64,000 nt of DNA. Origin: Flavobacterium sp. 245. GTDB lineage: Bacteria; Bacteroidota; Bacteroidia; Flavobacteriales; Flavobacteriaceae. The stretch is from contig NZ_SNXB01000009.1 of assembly GCF_004362055.1 (NCBI RefSeq), forward strand, positions 72,941 to 136,940, written 5' to 3'. Positions 7,550 through 15,240 of this stretch are shown one piece after another (position 1 is the stretch's first letter; each line of letters opens with the position of its first letter). Position numbers and translations under genes: made by a program. The notes below the pieces were generated by a model. The model had not been told where the DNA came from, made no database searches, and saw only the letters and a program-made list of their open reading frames with translations.

Positions 7550-9706
7550 ATGAAAACTAAATTCTCTTGCAATTACACTTTGGCAATTGTATTACTTTGC
7601 TGTAATATAGTTTTTGCCTTCAAAGGTGTGCCTTTGCCTGAAAGCGAATTAAAAAAAGTCACCAAAAAATCTTCAACAGCTGCATCAATAATTACAGCAA
7701 CTGGAAATCAGGTTTACTGTCCGCAAAGCAGTATAAAAATTGTAACTGATGTAGCTATCAATTCAACTGAAGAACTTACAGCTATTTATATTCAAATTTC
7801 TTCTGGCTATGTAAATGGTCAAGATATATTAACTCTTGTTGGCGCTCATCCTAATTTAACATCAAACTGGAACGCAGATTCAGGAACGCTTACTATTGCC
7901 CGCAATAACAACAATGCCACGCTATCTGAATTTATTACCGCTATAAAAGCAGTTGAATTTAGAAATAGCTCGGTAATTCCAACCGGCATTAGGAATTTTT
8001 CAATTAGCTTGGGACAGGCCAATTACCTGCCTTCTTCTAAACATTATTATCAATTTGTTTCTAGTCCAGGAATTTCTTGGGGCGATGCAAAAAGAGCCGC
8101 CGCCGCAAGTAATTATTTTGGCTTAAAAGGTTATTTAGTTACCATAACCACTCTAGACGAAGCAATATTTGTTGGAGAACAACTTTCGGGCACGGGATGG
8201 ATTGGTGGCAGCGATACCAGAAAAGAGCCTGAATGGAGATGGGAAACAGGTCCAGAAGAAGGAACTCAATTTTGGTATGGCCGTCAAAGTGGTTCTACTA
8301 CGACTTTTGCTTACTGGAATGATTATAAAGAACCAGATAATGGCGGAGAACTAGCCTTGAAAGGGGCTGAAGATTATGCCTATATCGCACCGCCCGGAAA
8401 TGGCCAAAAAGGAAGATGGAATGATACCTCACTTTATGGAAGCAATGATCCATTAAACGTAAATTACCCGAGAGGATATATTGTAGAATATGGAGGAATG
8501 CCAGGTGATGTTTATCCGCAAATAAGTGCAAGCACTTCGTTGACTATGCTGTCTATTACCGAAACAAAAGCTCCGGATATCTGTGGCTCTGGAACTGCTT
8601 TATTAGAAGCTAAAAGCTCGGCAGGAACAATAAACTGGTATGCTGATGAAACCGGGGCAAGTTTAATCGCAACTGGCTCCAGCTTTACAACTCCGGTTTT
8701 AAATGCTAATAAAACGTATTACACAGCAGCCGAATTTGAAGGTTGTTTTACAAAACGAACTGCTGTTGAAGTAAGAGTAAATGCCGTTCCAGAAGTAACT
8801 TCTGTTTTAAATCCTGAACCTGTATGTGGTTCTGGAATCTTTTTTTTAGAAGCTACTGTTTCTGCGGGCGAAGCAAATTGGTTTGATTCTAAAACAGGCG
8901 GATCGGTTTTGGGAACTGGTTCTTTGTTTATTACGCCAAATCTTTCGTCAAATACCATTTATTATGTTGAAGCCAATAATAATGAATGCCGTTCATTGGC
9001 ACGAATTCCGATAGAAATAAAAATTTATCCGCTTCCTGATGTTCAAAATCAAGAGGTAGTTTTGTGCGCACCTAATTCGGTTACACTTGATGCAGGAATC
9101 AGTAATGTGGCTTATTTATGGTCAACTGGAGAAACGACACAAAAAATAACCGTTTCTCAATTAGGAACTTATTTTGTTGATGTTACAGCTACATCTGCAG
9201 GAAATTGCTCCAATCGAAAAACCATAAAAGTAATAGAACTTCCTGCGCCCGAAATTCAAAAAATTGATGTTGACAATAGAACTGTGACTATTATTCTCAG
9301 CAATCCTGAAAGTTATTTTGAATATTCTATTGACGGAATAAATTTTCAGAACGCTAACATTTTTTATGACGCTCCCGGCGGTCTGCAAACTGCTTATGCA
9401 AGAGAAAAAAGTGGTTGTAAAACAGCTTCAAAAAGTTTTGTTGTGCTAGTTTTTCCTGCATTTTTTACTCCTAATAATGATTCTTTTAATGATGTTTGGG
9501 AAGTAACTGGAATGGAAAATTATCCCGAAGCACAAATTACGATTTTTGATCGTTATGGAAAATTTATTGCACAGTTAAACGCTTCAAAAAAATATTGGGA
9601 CGGCACAACAAACAAAGCACCATTACCCGCATCAGATTATTGGTTTGTTTTAAAAATTGACAACACACAGCCTATTTTAAGAGGCCACTTTACATTAAAA
9701 AGATAA
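7550..9706 (+). CDS. Secreted C-type lectin / Ig-like protein, T9SS type B (paralog)
   Basis: A 718-residue paralog of the preceding protein, 72 nt downstream. After a signal peptide (1-23) it has the same cadherin-like segment starting ITATGNQVYCPQ and a C-type lectin-like domain (about 180-315) with GWIGGSDTR, AYWNDYKEPDNGG and GRWNDTS. Two Ig-like modules (INWYADETGA, ANWFDSKTGG) and the CHU_C sorting domain ending FTLKR complete it. It lacks the leucine-rich repeats. The C-termini of the two proteins are nearly identical, which fits tandem duplication followed by gain or loss of the LRR block. The two may be co-transcribed. Confidence 0.9.
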   Translation: MKTKFSCNYTLAIVLLCCNIVFAFKGVPLPESELKKVTKKSSTAASIITATGNQVYCPQSSIKIVTDVAINSTEELTAIYIQISSGYVNGQDILTLVGAHPNLTSNWNADSGTLTIARNNNNATLSEFITAIKAVEFRNSSVIPTGIRNFSISLGQANYLPSSKHYYQFVSSPGISWGDAKRAAAASNYFGLKGYLVTITTLDEAIFVGEQLSGTGWIGGSDTRKEPEWRWETGPEEGTQFWYGRQSGSTTTFAYWNDYKEPDNGGELALKGAEDYAYIAPPGNGQKGRWNDTSLYGSNDPLNVNYPRGYIVEYGGMPGDVYPQISASTSLTMLSITETKAPDICGSGTALLEAKSSAGTINWYADETGASLIATGSSFTTPVLNANKTYYTAAEFEGCFTKRTAVEVRVNAVPEVTSVLNPEPVCGSGIFFLEATVSAGEANWFDSKTGGSVLGTGSLFITPNLSSNTIYYVEANNNECRSLARIPIEIKIYPLPDVQNQEVVLCAPNSVTLDAGISNVAYLWSTGETTQKITVSQLGTYFVDVTATSAGNCSNRKTIKVIELPAPEIQKIDVDNRTVTIILSNPESYFEYSIDGINFQNANIFYDAPGGLQTAYAREKSGCKTASKSFVVLVFPAFFTPNNDSFNDVWEVTGMENYPEAQITIFDRYGKFIAQLNASKKYWDGTTNKAPLPASDYWFVLKIDNTQPILRGHFTLKR

Positions 9707-9719
9707 AACTTAATTAGAA

Positions 9720-9785
9720 AATTTGTCAATTAGAAAATTAGATGATTCCATATCATAATTTTCTAATTGGCACATTCTCTAATTG
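9720..9785. repeat. AT-rich inverted intergenic repeat, convergent spacer
   Basis: CAATTAGAAAATTA (9727-9740) pairs exactly with TAATTTTCTAATTG (9756-9769). Further copies of the same motif flank the stem. It separates two convergent genes and could act as a bidirectional terminator. It shares CTAATTGrCACATT with the spacer at 36076-36156, so it is a dispersed family, not a one-off. Confidence 0.7.
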
Positions 9786-9790
9786 AAACA

Positions 9791-10924
9791 TTAACCGATT
9801 TTCTTCTGAATTTCATCTAAAATAAAAAGATAATCTTCGTGTTTTTTTACAAAATCACGATCTGAAACATCAATAATAAGAACATTTAAATCAGTTTGGG
9901 ATTTAATGTAATCCAAATAGCCATTGTTGATTTTATCCAGATAACTTGCCTCGATATTCTGCTCGTAACTGCGACCACGTTTTTTTATATTTTGAAGAAG
10001 CCTTTGGGTATTTTGATATAAATAAATATACAAATCTGGCTTTGGCATTTCTTTATAAATAATATCGAACAAATTTCGGTAGAGTCGATATTCATCTTCT
10101 CCAAGTGTTATTTTAGAGAAAATTAGGGATTTAAAAATATGGTAATCAGCAACGATAAAATCCTTAAACAAATCAAATTGTTTTAAGTCATCTGATAATT
10201 GCTGATAACGGTCTGCAAGAAAAGACATTTCCAACGGAAAAGCATATCGGTTCTGGTCTTTATAAAACTTCGGCAAAAAAGGATTATCTGCAAATCCTTC
10301 TAAAACGGTTTTTGCATTAAAATCTTCTGCTATTTTATGAACTAATGTTGTTTTTCCGGCACCAATATTTCCTTCAAAAGCTATATAATTGAAGTTTTCT
10401 AATGCAATTCCCTGCAACGGACTTTTTAAATTCTGAACCATTGTACAAACACTGTCATCAGGAGAAAGAGCTATTAATTCTGAAATAGTTTTCTGGAAAA
10501 CAGGATGTTTCCAGTCTAGCTTTAAATCCTGAACCGGCAGTAAAACAAAATTTCTGTTTTGCATTAATGGATGCGGAATCTGGAGTTTTTCAGTTTCTAT
10601 AATTTCATCGTCAAAAGCAATTAAATCAACATCAATAATTCGGGACTGATATCCTTCCTGATTGGATCTAATTCTCCCTAATTGCTTTTCAACTTTTAAA
10701 ACCTGATTCAGTATTTTTTGTGCCGATGAAGTGCTGTGCAAAAGAAGCGCACAATTATAAAAAGCATCACTTTCAAATCCCCAAGCCGGAGTTTCATATA
10801 GTTTTGAAACCCTGATAACAGTTCCAACTTCCTGATGTATTAAAGCAATACAACTTTCAATATTTGCTAACCTGTTTCCCTGATTGCTTCCTATAGATAA
10901 AACGACTTGATGCTGTGACTTCAT
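9791..10924 (-). CDS. folK: HPPK (FolK) fused to a deoxynucleoside kinase
   Basis: A bifunctional 377-residue protein. Residues ~5-160 are 6-hydroxymethyl-7,8-dihydropterin pyrophosphokinase (folate synthesis): LSIGSNQGNR at the start, YETPAWGF, and the GRIRSNQEGYQSRIIDVDLIAFDD block with the metal-binding acidic residues, then HPLMQNRNFVLLP. Residues ~178-377 are a deoxyadenosine/deoxyguanosine-type kinase with P-loop GNIGAGKTT and the LID region KKRGRSYEQN. The usual ERS-like motif is the variant ADYHIFKS. Both halves look complete. The fusion is, to my knowledge, seen in other Flavobacteria. It faces the T9SS gene tail to tail. Confidence 0.92.
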   Translation of the reverse strand: MKSQHQVVLSIGSNQGNRLANIESCIALIHQEVGTVIRVSKLYETPAWGFESDAFYNCALLLHSTSSAQKILNQVLKVEKQLGRIRSNQEGYQSRIIDVDLIAFDDEIIETEKLQIPHPLMQNRNFVLLPVQDLKLDWKHPVFQKTISELIALSPDDSVCTMVQNLKSPLQGIALENFNYIAFEGNIGAGKTTLVHKIAEDFNAKTVLEGFADNPFLPKFYKDQNRYAFPLEMSFLADRYQQLSDDLKQFDLFKDFIVADYHIFKSLIFSKITLGEDEYRLYRNLFDIIYKEMPKPDLYIYLYQNTQRLLQNIKKRGRSYEQNIEASYLDKINNGYLDYIKSQTDLNVLIIDVSDRDFVKKHEDYLFILDEIQKKIG

Positions 10925-10982
10925 AATTAATGCAAAGTAACTAAAACTATTTTAGAATTGAATACATTATTTGCATCAAGAC

Positions 10983-12173
10983 TTAGAAGTTTCCAATTAC
11001 TTCAAACTCCTCTTTTTTGTCTTTATTATCAGAAACACGGCTTAAAAAATCTTTCAAATCGCTCGTTAAAGGCAATTGATTTTGGCTCGCCCAAAAAGAT
11101 GCTTCATATGGAAATTTTACTTTAAAAATGTCCTTATCGATCGACAAATTTGAATTGGCTTTTGATGAAATAAAGCTGTTCGTTACAAAAAAGTTAGTCG
11201 TATAATCATAGATCGCTTTTGGAACTTTTTCATTTTCAGCCAGCTCTACCTGTACTGTTGAATTTGCATTGCTTAAATAATATTTATTGGTATTGTTGCT
11301 TTTTTTATAATTAGAAGTTCTCTTGTAGAGCTTTGTTCTATAATTCGCTTTTCCGTCTTTTGTAAAAGGCACATTATCCGGATCATCATAAAAATCAAAG
11401 TAGGTTTCTATAATGGCATAATCTTGTTTATTGATAATAAAATACCCGCTTGTTTTTTGGTTAATTTCATTGATTTCCTTCTTGACGAAACTGATTTTAT
11501 AGTAATCGCCTTTTACATTTTTTTCCTGCGTTAACTCATAATTATCAAGGCTAATTTGTATCAGAGAATTTAAATTAAATAATTCTTCAAAACTTTGAAA
11601 TTTAAAATAAATAAAATCCTTCTTATCTGCAATCCCTACTTTTCGCATATTCAAAATTTCAACGCTGCATTTATTGTCAGGCTGGCTTTTTGTTTTAAAA
11701 ATAGATTTTCTCGAAACCGTTCCATAAATATCCTGCAGTCTGGAAAGTTCATTATTTCTTTTTAGAGTACATCTAAAAAAGAAATTCTCATTATACGGTT
11801 CCAGCCCATAATTCTCTTTCAGTTTTGAATATGCTTTTTTGATGATAGCCATCTCACTTCCAACTACAACCTCATCAAGTTCTACAATACTGCTCTTTAA
11901 GAAAATGGTATCCAGTTTTTGCACTTCGTCAAAACTTAACTTTAGATCGTTATATCCAATCAAACTGAAATTGATCTCATTCACATCTGAAATAAAAGAA
12001 AACGCGCCTTCTTGATTTGTCAATGAATTGTCTTTTTCATTATATACATTTACTTTGTCCAAAGGCAGTTTTGTAGTTCTGTCAGCAACTATTTTTTTAA
12101 TTGCTATTTTTTGAGCGAAAGCTGAAATGCTGAAAAATACGAAGAAAGCCAAAACAATAATTTTTCGATACAT
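10983..12173 (-). CDS. Carboxypeptidase-like regulatory domain protein
   Basis: A 396-residue exported protein of unknown function. A signal peptide (1-20, ending AFAQ) precedes a CarboxypepD_reg-like beta-sandwich (about 25-100: VADRTTKLPLDKVNVYNEK, then LTNQEGAFSF), the module that often precedes TonB-dependent receptor plugs. There is no plug or barrel. The remaining 290 residues form a mixed region rich in Lys, Asn and aromatic residues, with strands such as GYFIINKQDYAIIETYFDFYDD that resemble the outer-membrane-associated DUF5686-like architecture, but I cannot assign it. It is divergent from sppA. Confidence 0.7.
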   Translation of the reverse strand: MYRKIIVLAFFVFFSISAFAQKIAIKKIVADRTTKLPLDKVNVYNEKDNSLTNQEGAFSFISDVNEINFSLIGYNDLKLSFDEVQKLDTIFLKSSIVELDEVVVGSEMAIIKKAYSKLKENYGLEPYNENFFFRCTLKRNNELSRLQDIYGTVSRKSIFKTKSQPDNKCSVEILNMRKVGIADKKDFIYFKFQSFEELFNLNSLIQISLDNYELTQEKNVKGDYYKISFVKKEINEINQKTSGYFIINKQDYAIIETYFDFYDDPDNVPFTKDGKANYRTKLYKRTSNYKKSNNTNKYYLSNANSTVQVELAENEKVPKAIYDYTTNFFVTNSFISSKANSNLSIDKDIFKVKFPYEASFWASQNQLPLTSDLKDFLSRVSDNKDKKEEFEVIGNF

Positions 12174-12364
12174 ATAGTAAAAATTAAGATTCTCAAATAT
12201 ATACCTTTAAATACTATTTATCTTATAAAATAAAATATTCTAAAAAGAATTTAAAAATGTAAAATCTACAAATATTTCATAAATCATATAACAGAATTAA
12301 AACGCATTTAGATATATTTGTAACAAAGGAGTCTTTGTAGCTACTTATTAAAAAAATATACATT

Positions 12365-14122
12365 ATGAAGTTTTTAGGAAATGTAATTGCCACAGTGATT
12401 GGTATTTTTGTATTTATCATGTTATTCTTTTTCGGAGTAATCCTTATTGGGGCTATTTTTGGAGGAGAAGATACGGTTTCTGTAAAAAAAGATTCGGTTA
12501 TTGAACTGAATTTAAAAGACATTAAAAATGACTACGCAGGAAAATATAAAGATCCTTGGGTAACTGTTTTTTCAGACCAAAAAGGAATCGGCTTGACCGA
12601 TGTGATCAACGCAATCGAAGCCGCAAAAACAGATGACAATATCAAAGGAATTTCTATTCTAAATGACGAATCTTCTTTAGGACTTGCTCAATATAAAGAT
12701 TTACGAAATGCACTTGAAAGCTTTAAAAAATCGGGAAAATTTGTTTGGGCTTACGCCAATACGTATTCGCAGAAAGAATATTATTTAAATTCTGTTGCCA
12801 ATACCGTTTATTTAAATCCAGCGGGCGATTTAGATTTTAAAGGCCTTTCATCTGAAGTCATGTTTTTTAAAGATTTCCAAGACAAATCAGGTATTCACAT
12901 GGAAGTAATTCGTCATGGAAAATACAAAAGTGCGGTTGAGCCATTTTTAGAGAACAAAATGAGTGATGCTAACAGAGAGCAAGTTACCGCTCTGTTAAAC
13001 TCAATCTGGGCAACTATTTCTGCTGATATTTCAAAAAGCCGAAATATTCCGCTTCCGAGATTAAATGAAATTGCAAATGGCTTATTGGCTAGAACTCCAG
13101 AGTTGGCAAAAGCCAATGGTTTAGTTGATATTGTGGCTTATGAAGATGTTTATCACAATGCGATCAAAAAAGCATTAAAAGTAACCGGCGACGACGATTA
13201 CAATAAAATATCGATTGATGATTACACACAAAACAATGTAACTACAGCGCTGACAAATATTGAAACGGATCAAATTGCAATTATTTACGCTCAAGGCGAA
13301 ATTGAAAGCGGTGAAGGAGATGTAAATATTATTGGTGAAGGCTCAATGCGCCGCGCACTTCAGGAAGCTAGAAAAGATGATGATGTAAAAGCAATTGTTT
13401 TAAGAATTGACAGTCCTGGTGGAAGTGCCTTAACTTCAGATTTGATTTGGAGAGAAATTGAAGTGACCAAAAAAGTAAAACCTGTAGTAGTTTCAATGGG
13501 TAATTATGCAGCATCTGGAGGATATTATATTGCCTGCAACGCTAATAAAATTTTCGCCGAAAGCAACACCATTACAGGTTCTATTGGGGTTTTTGGAATA
13601 TTGCCAAATTTCAGTCCGCTGGCAAACAAATTAGGAATCAACACTGAACAAGTAAAAACACACGAAAACGCCGCAAATTATAGTCCGTTTGTTCCAATTG
13701 ACGAAAAATTCAAAGCTTTTACTTTAGAAGGTGTTGAACATATTTACAACACTTTTGTAACGCACGTTGCCGAAGGAAGAAAAATGACATTCGCTCAAGT
13801 TGATGCCATTGCACAAGGAAGAGTTTGGTCTGGAACCGAGGCTTTGAAAATTGGTTTAGTAGACAAAATTGGCGGATTAAATGATGCTATTGCTGAAGCT
13901 GCAAAAATTGCCAAAATCAAAACATACAGTACTCAGAATTATCCTGAATACGAAAAAACTTTTGGTGATATTTTATCAAAAATGCCTTTTGCACAATCTA
14001 AAGAAGCTTTCATAAAAGAAGAAATTGGCGAAGAAAACTATTTATTGATCGAGCAAGTTAAAAAACTTCAAAAACAAAAAGGAGTTCAAGCTATAATGCC
14101 TTTTGGAATTAATATTAAATAA
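12365..14122 (+). CDS. sppA: Signal peptide peptidase SppA, 67-kDa type
   Basis: Membrane-anchored serine protease that degrades cleaved signal peptides. The N-terminal membrane segment spans about 5-30. The tandem S49 peptidase halves are both present. The catalytic Lys188 lies in GKYKSAVEPF and Ser384 in YAASGGYYIA, a separation close to E. coli Lys209/Ser409. The 585 residues match the long form. A TATATTTG -7-like box at 12313-12320 precedes it. The alpha/beta hydrolase starts 6 nt after its stop, so the two are probably co-transcribed. Confidence 0.95.
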   Translation: MKFLGNVIATVIGIFVFIMLFFFGVILIGAIFGGEDTVSVKKDSVIELNLKDIKNDYAGKYKDPWVTVFSDQKGIGLTDVINAIEAAKTDDNIKGISILNDESSLGLAQYKDLRNALESFKKSGKFVWAYANTYSQKEYYLNSVANTVYLNPAGDLDFKGLSSEVMFFKDFQDKSGIHMEVIRHGKYKSAVEPFLENKMSDANREQVTALLNSIWATISADISKSRNIPLPRLNEIANGLLARTPELAKANGLVDIVAYEDVYHNAIKKALKVTGDDDYNKISIDDYTQNNVTTALTNIETDQIAIIYAQGEIESGEGDVNIIGEGSMRRALQEARKDDDVKAIVLRIDSPGGSALTSDLIWREIEVTKKVKPVVVSMGNYAASGGYYIACNANKIFAESNTITGSIGVFGILPNFSPLANKLGINTEQVKTHENAANYSPFVPIDEKFKAFTLEGVEHIYNTFVTHVAEGRKMTFAQVDAIAQGRVWSGTEALKIGLVDKIGGLNDAIAEAAKIAKIKTYSTQNYPEYEKTFGDILSKMPFAQSKEAFIKEEIGEENYLLIEQVKKLQKQKGVQAIMPFGINIK

Positions 14123-14128
14123 TTCAAA

Positions 14129-15076
14129 ATGAAAAAGATATTTTTGTTTTTGAGTGTTTTATTCCTTTCAGCTGTAAATGCACAAAATGCAAAACAGGAA
14201 ACTTTTAAGGAAACAAATGTTACTTTAAAAATCAACGTTGACCAGCTTTATGGAACACTTACCGTTCCTGAGACGACTAAAAAATGCCCTGTAGCCTTAA
14301 TTATTTCAGGTTCAGGACCAACGGACAGAAACGGAAATAATCCGATGATGAAAAACAATTCATTAAAAATGCTGGCAGAAGCGCTAGCAAAAAACGGAAT
14401 TGCATCATTGCGATATGATAAAAGAGGAATTGGCGAAAGCAAAGCATCGGCGGGTGAAGAATCAAGCTTGGTTTTTGAAAATTATACCGAAGATGCTAAA
14501 AGCTGGATTAATTTTTTGAAACAAGACAAACGTTTTACGCAAATAACTATTATTGGCCACAGCGAAGGATCATTAATAGGAATGGTTGCTGGAGCAAAAG
14601 CAAACAAATTTGTTTCAATCGCGGGTGCGGGAGAATCGGCTGATAAATTATTAAAAGAACAAATTTCTTCAAAATCAAACAAGCAAATTGAAGAAATGAC
14701 CTTTCCAATAATTGACAGTTTAAAAAGTGGCAATAAAGTAAAAAAAGTTGACCCGCTTTTAAATTCGCTTTTCAGGCCAAGTATTCAGCCTTATCTGATT
14801 TCGTGGTTTAAATATGATCCTCAGACAGAAATAAAAAAATTAACGGTTCCTGTTTTAATAATTCAAGGAAATAAAGATTTACAGGTAAGCGTTTCTGATG
14901 CTGAGAGCTTATCAAAAGCCAGTAAAAATGGTGAATTAGTCATAGTTGACAAAATGAATCATGTTTTAAAAATTATTGACGGCGACAATAAAGCCAATTT
15001 CGAAAGCTATAACAATGAAAGTCTGCCTATTTCAGAAGACTTGACAAATAAGGTTATTTCTTTCATCAAAAAATAA
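14129..15076 (+). CDS. Secreted alpha/beta hydrolase
   Basis: A 315-residue serine hydrolase with a signal peptide (1-19, ending VNAQ), so it acts in the periplasm or outside. The oxyanion region is ISGSGPTDRNGNNP. The nucleophile elbow GHSEGS places Ser145. The acid is likely the Asp in QGNKDLQV, and the histidine lies in KMNHVLK. Family members are esterases, acyl-CoA thioesterases or peptidases, and the substrate is not evident. It follows sppA by 6 nt and ends at a strong terminator, forming a two-gene unit. Confidence 0.9.
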   Translation: MKKIFLFLSVLFLSAVNAQNAKQETFKETNVTLKINVDQLYGTLTVPETTKKCPVALIISGSGPTDRNGNNPMMKNNSLKMLAEALAKNGIASLRYDKRGIGESKASAGEESSLVFENYTEDAKSWINFLKQDKRFTQITIIGHSEGSLIGMVAGAKANKFVSIAGAGESADKLLKEQISSKSNKQIEEMTFPIIDSLKSGNKVKKVDPLLNSLFRPSIQPYLISWFKYDPQTEIKKLTVPVLIIQGNKDLQVSVSDAESLSKASKNGELVIVDKMNHVLKIIDGDNKANFESYNNESLPISEDLTNKVISFIKK

Positions 15077-15093
15077 ATATAACATCAAAAACC

Positions 15094-15128
15094 AAATCCG
15101 TTTGAAAAATTTCAAACGGATTTTTTTT
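15094..15128 (+). terminator. Intrinsic terminator of the sppA-hydrolase unit
   Basis: Stem AAATCCGTTTGAAA pairs with TTTCAAACGGATTT around a short loop, and T residues run on to 15128. It lies 17 nt after the hydrolase stop. Confidence 0.9.
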
Positions 15129-15240
15129 GTTTAAATTTAATACATTTCTTACATTTTTAAGAAAACTTTATCTGCGCACTGTGGTAAAAAAAGTTATTTT
15201 TGCAGAACTCGATTTTAAGTAAACCCTCAAATCTATAAAT

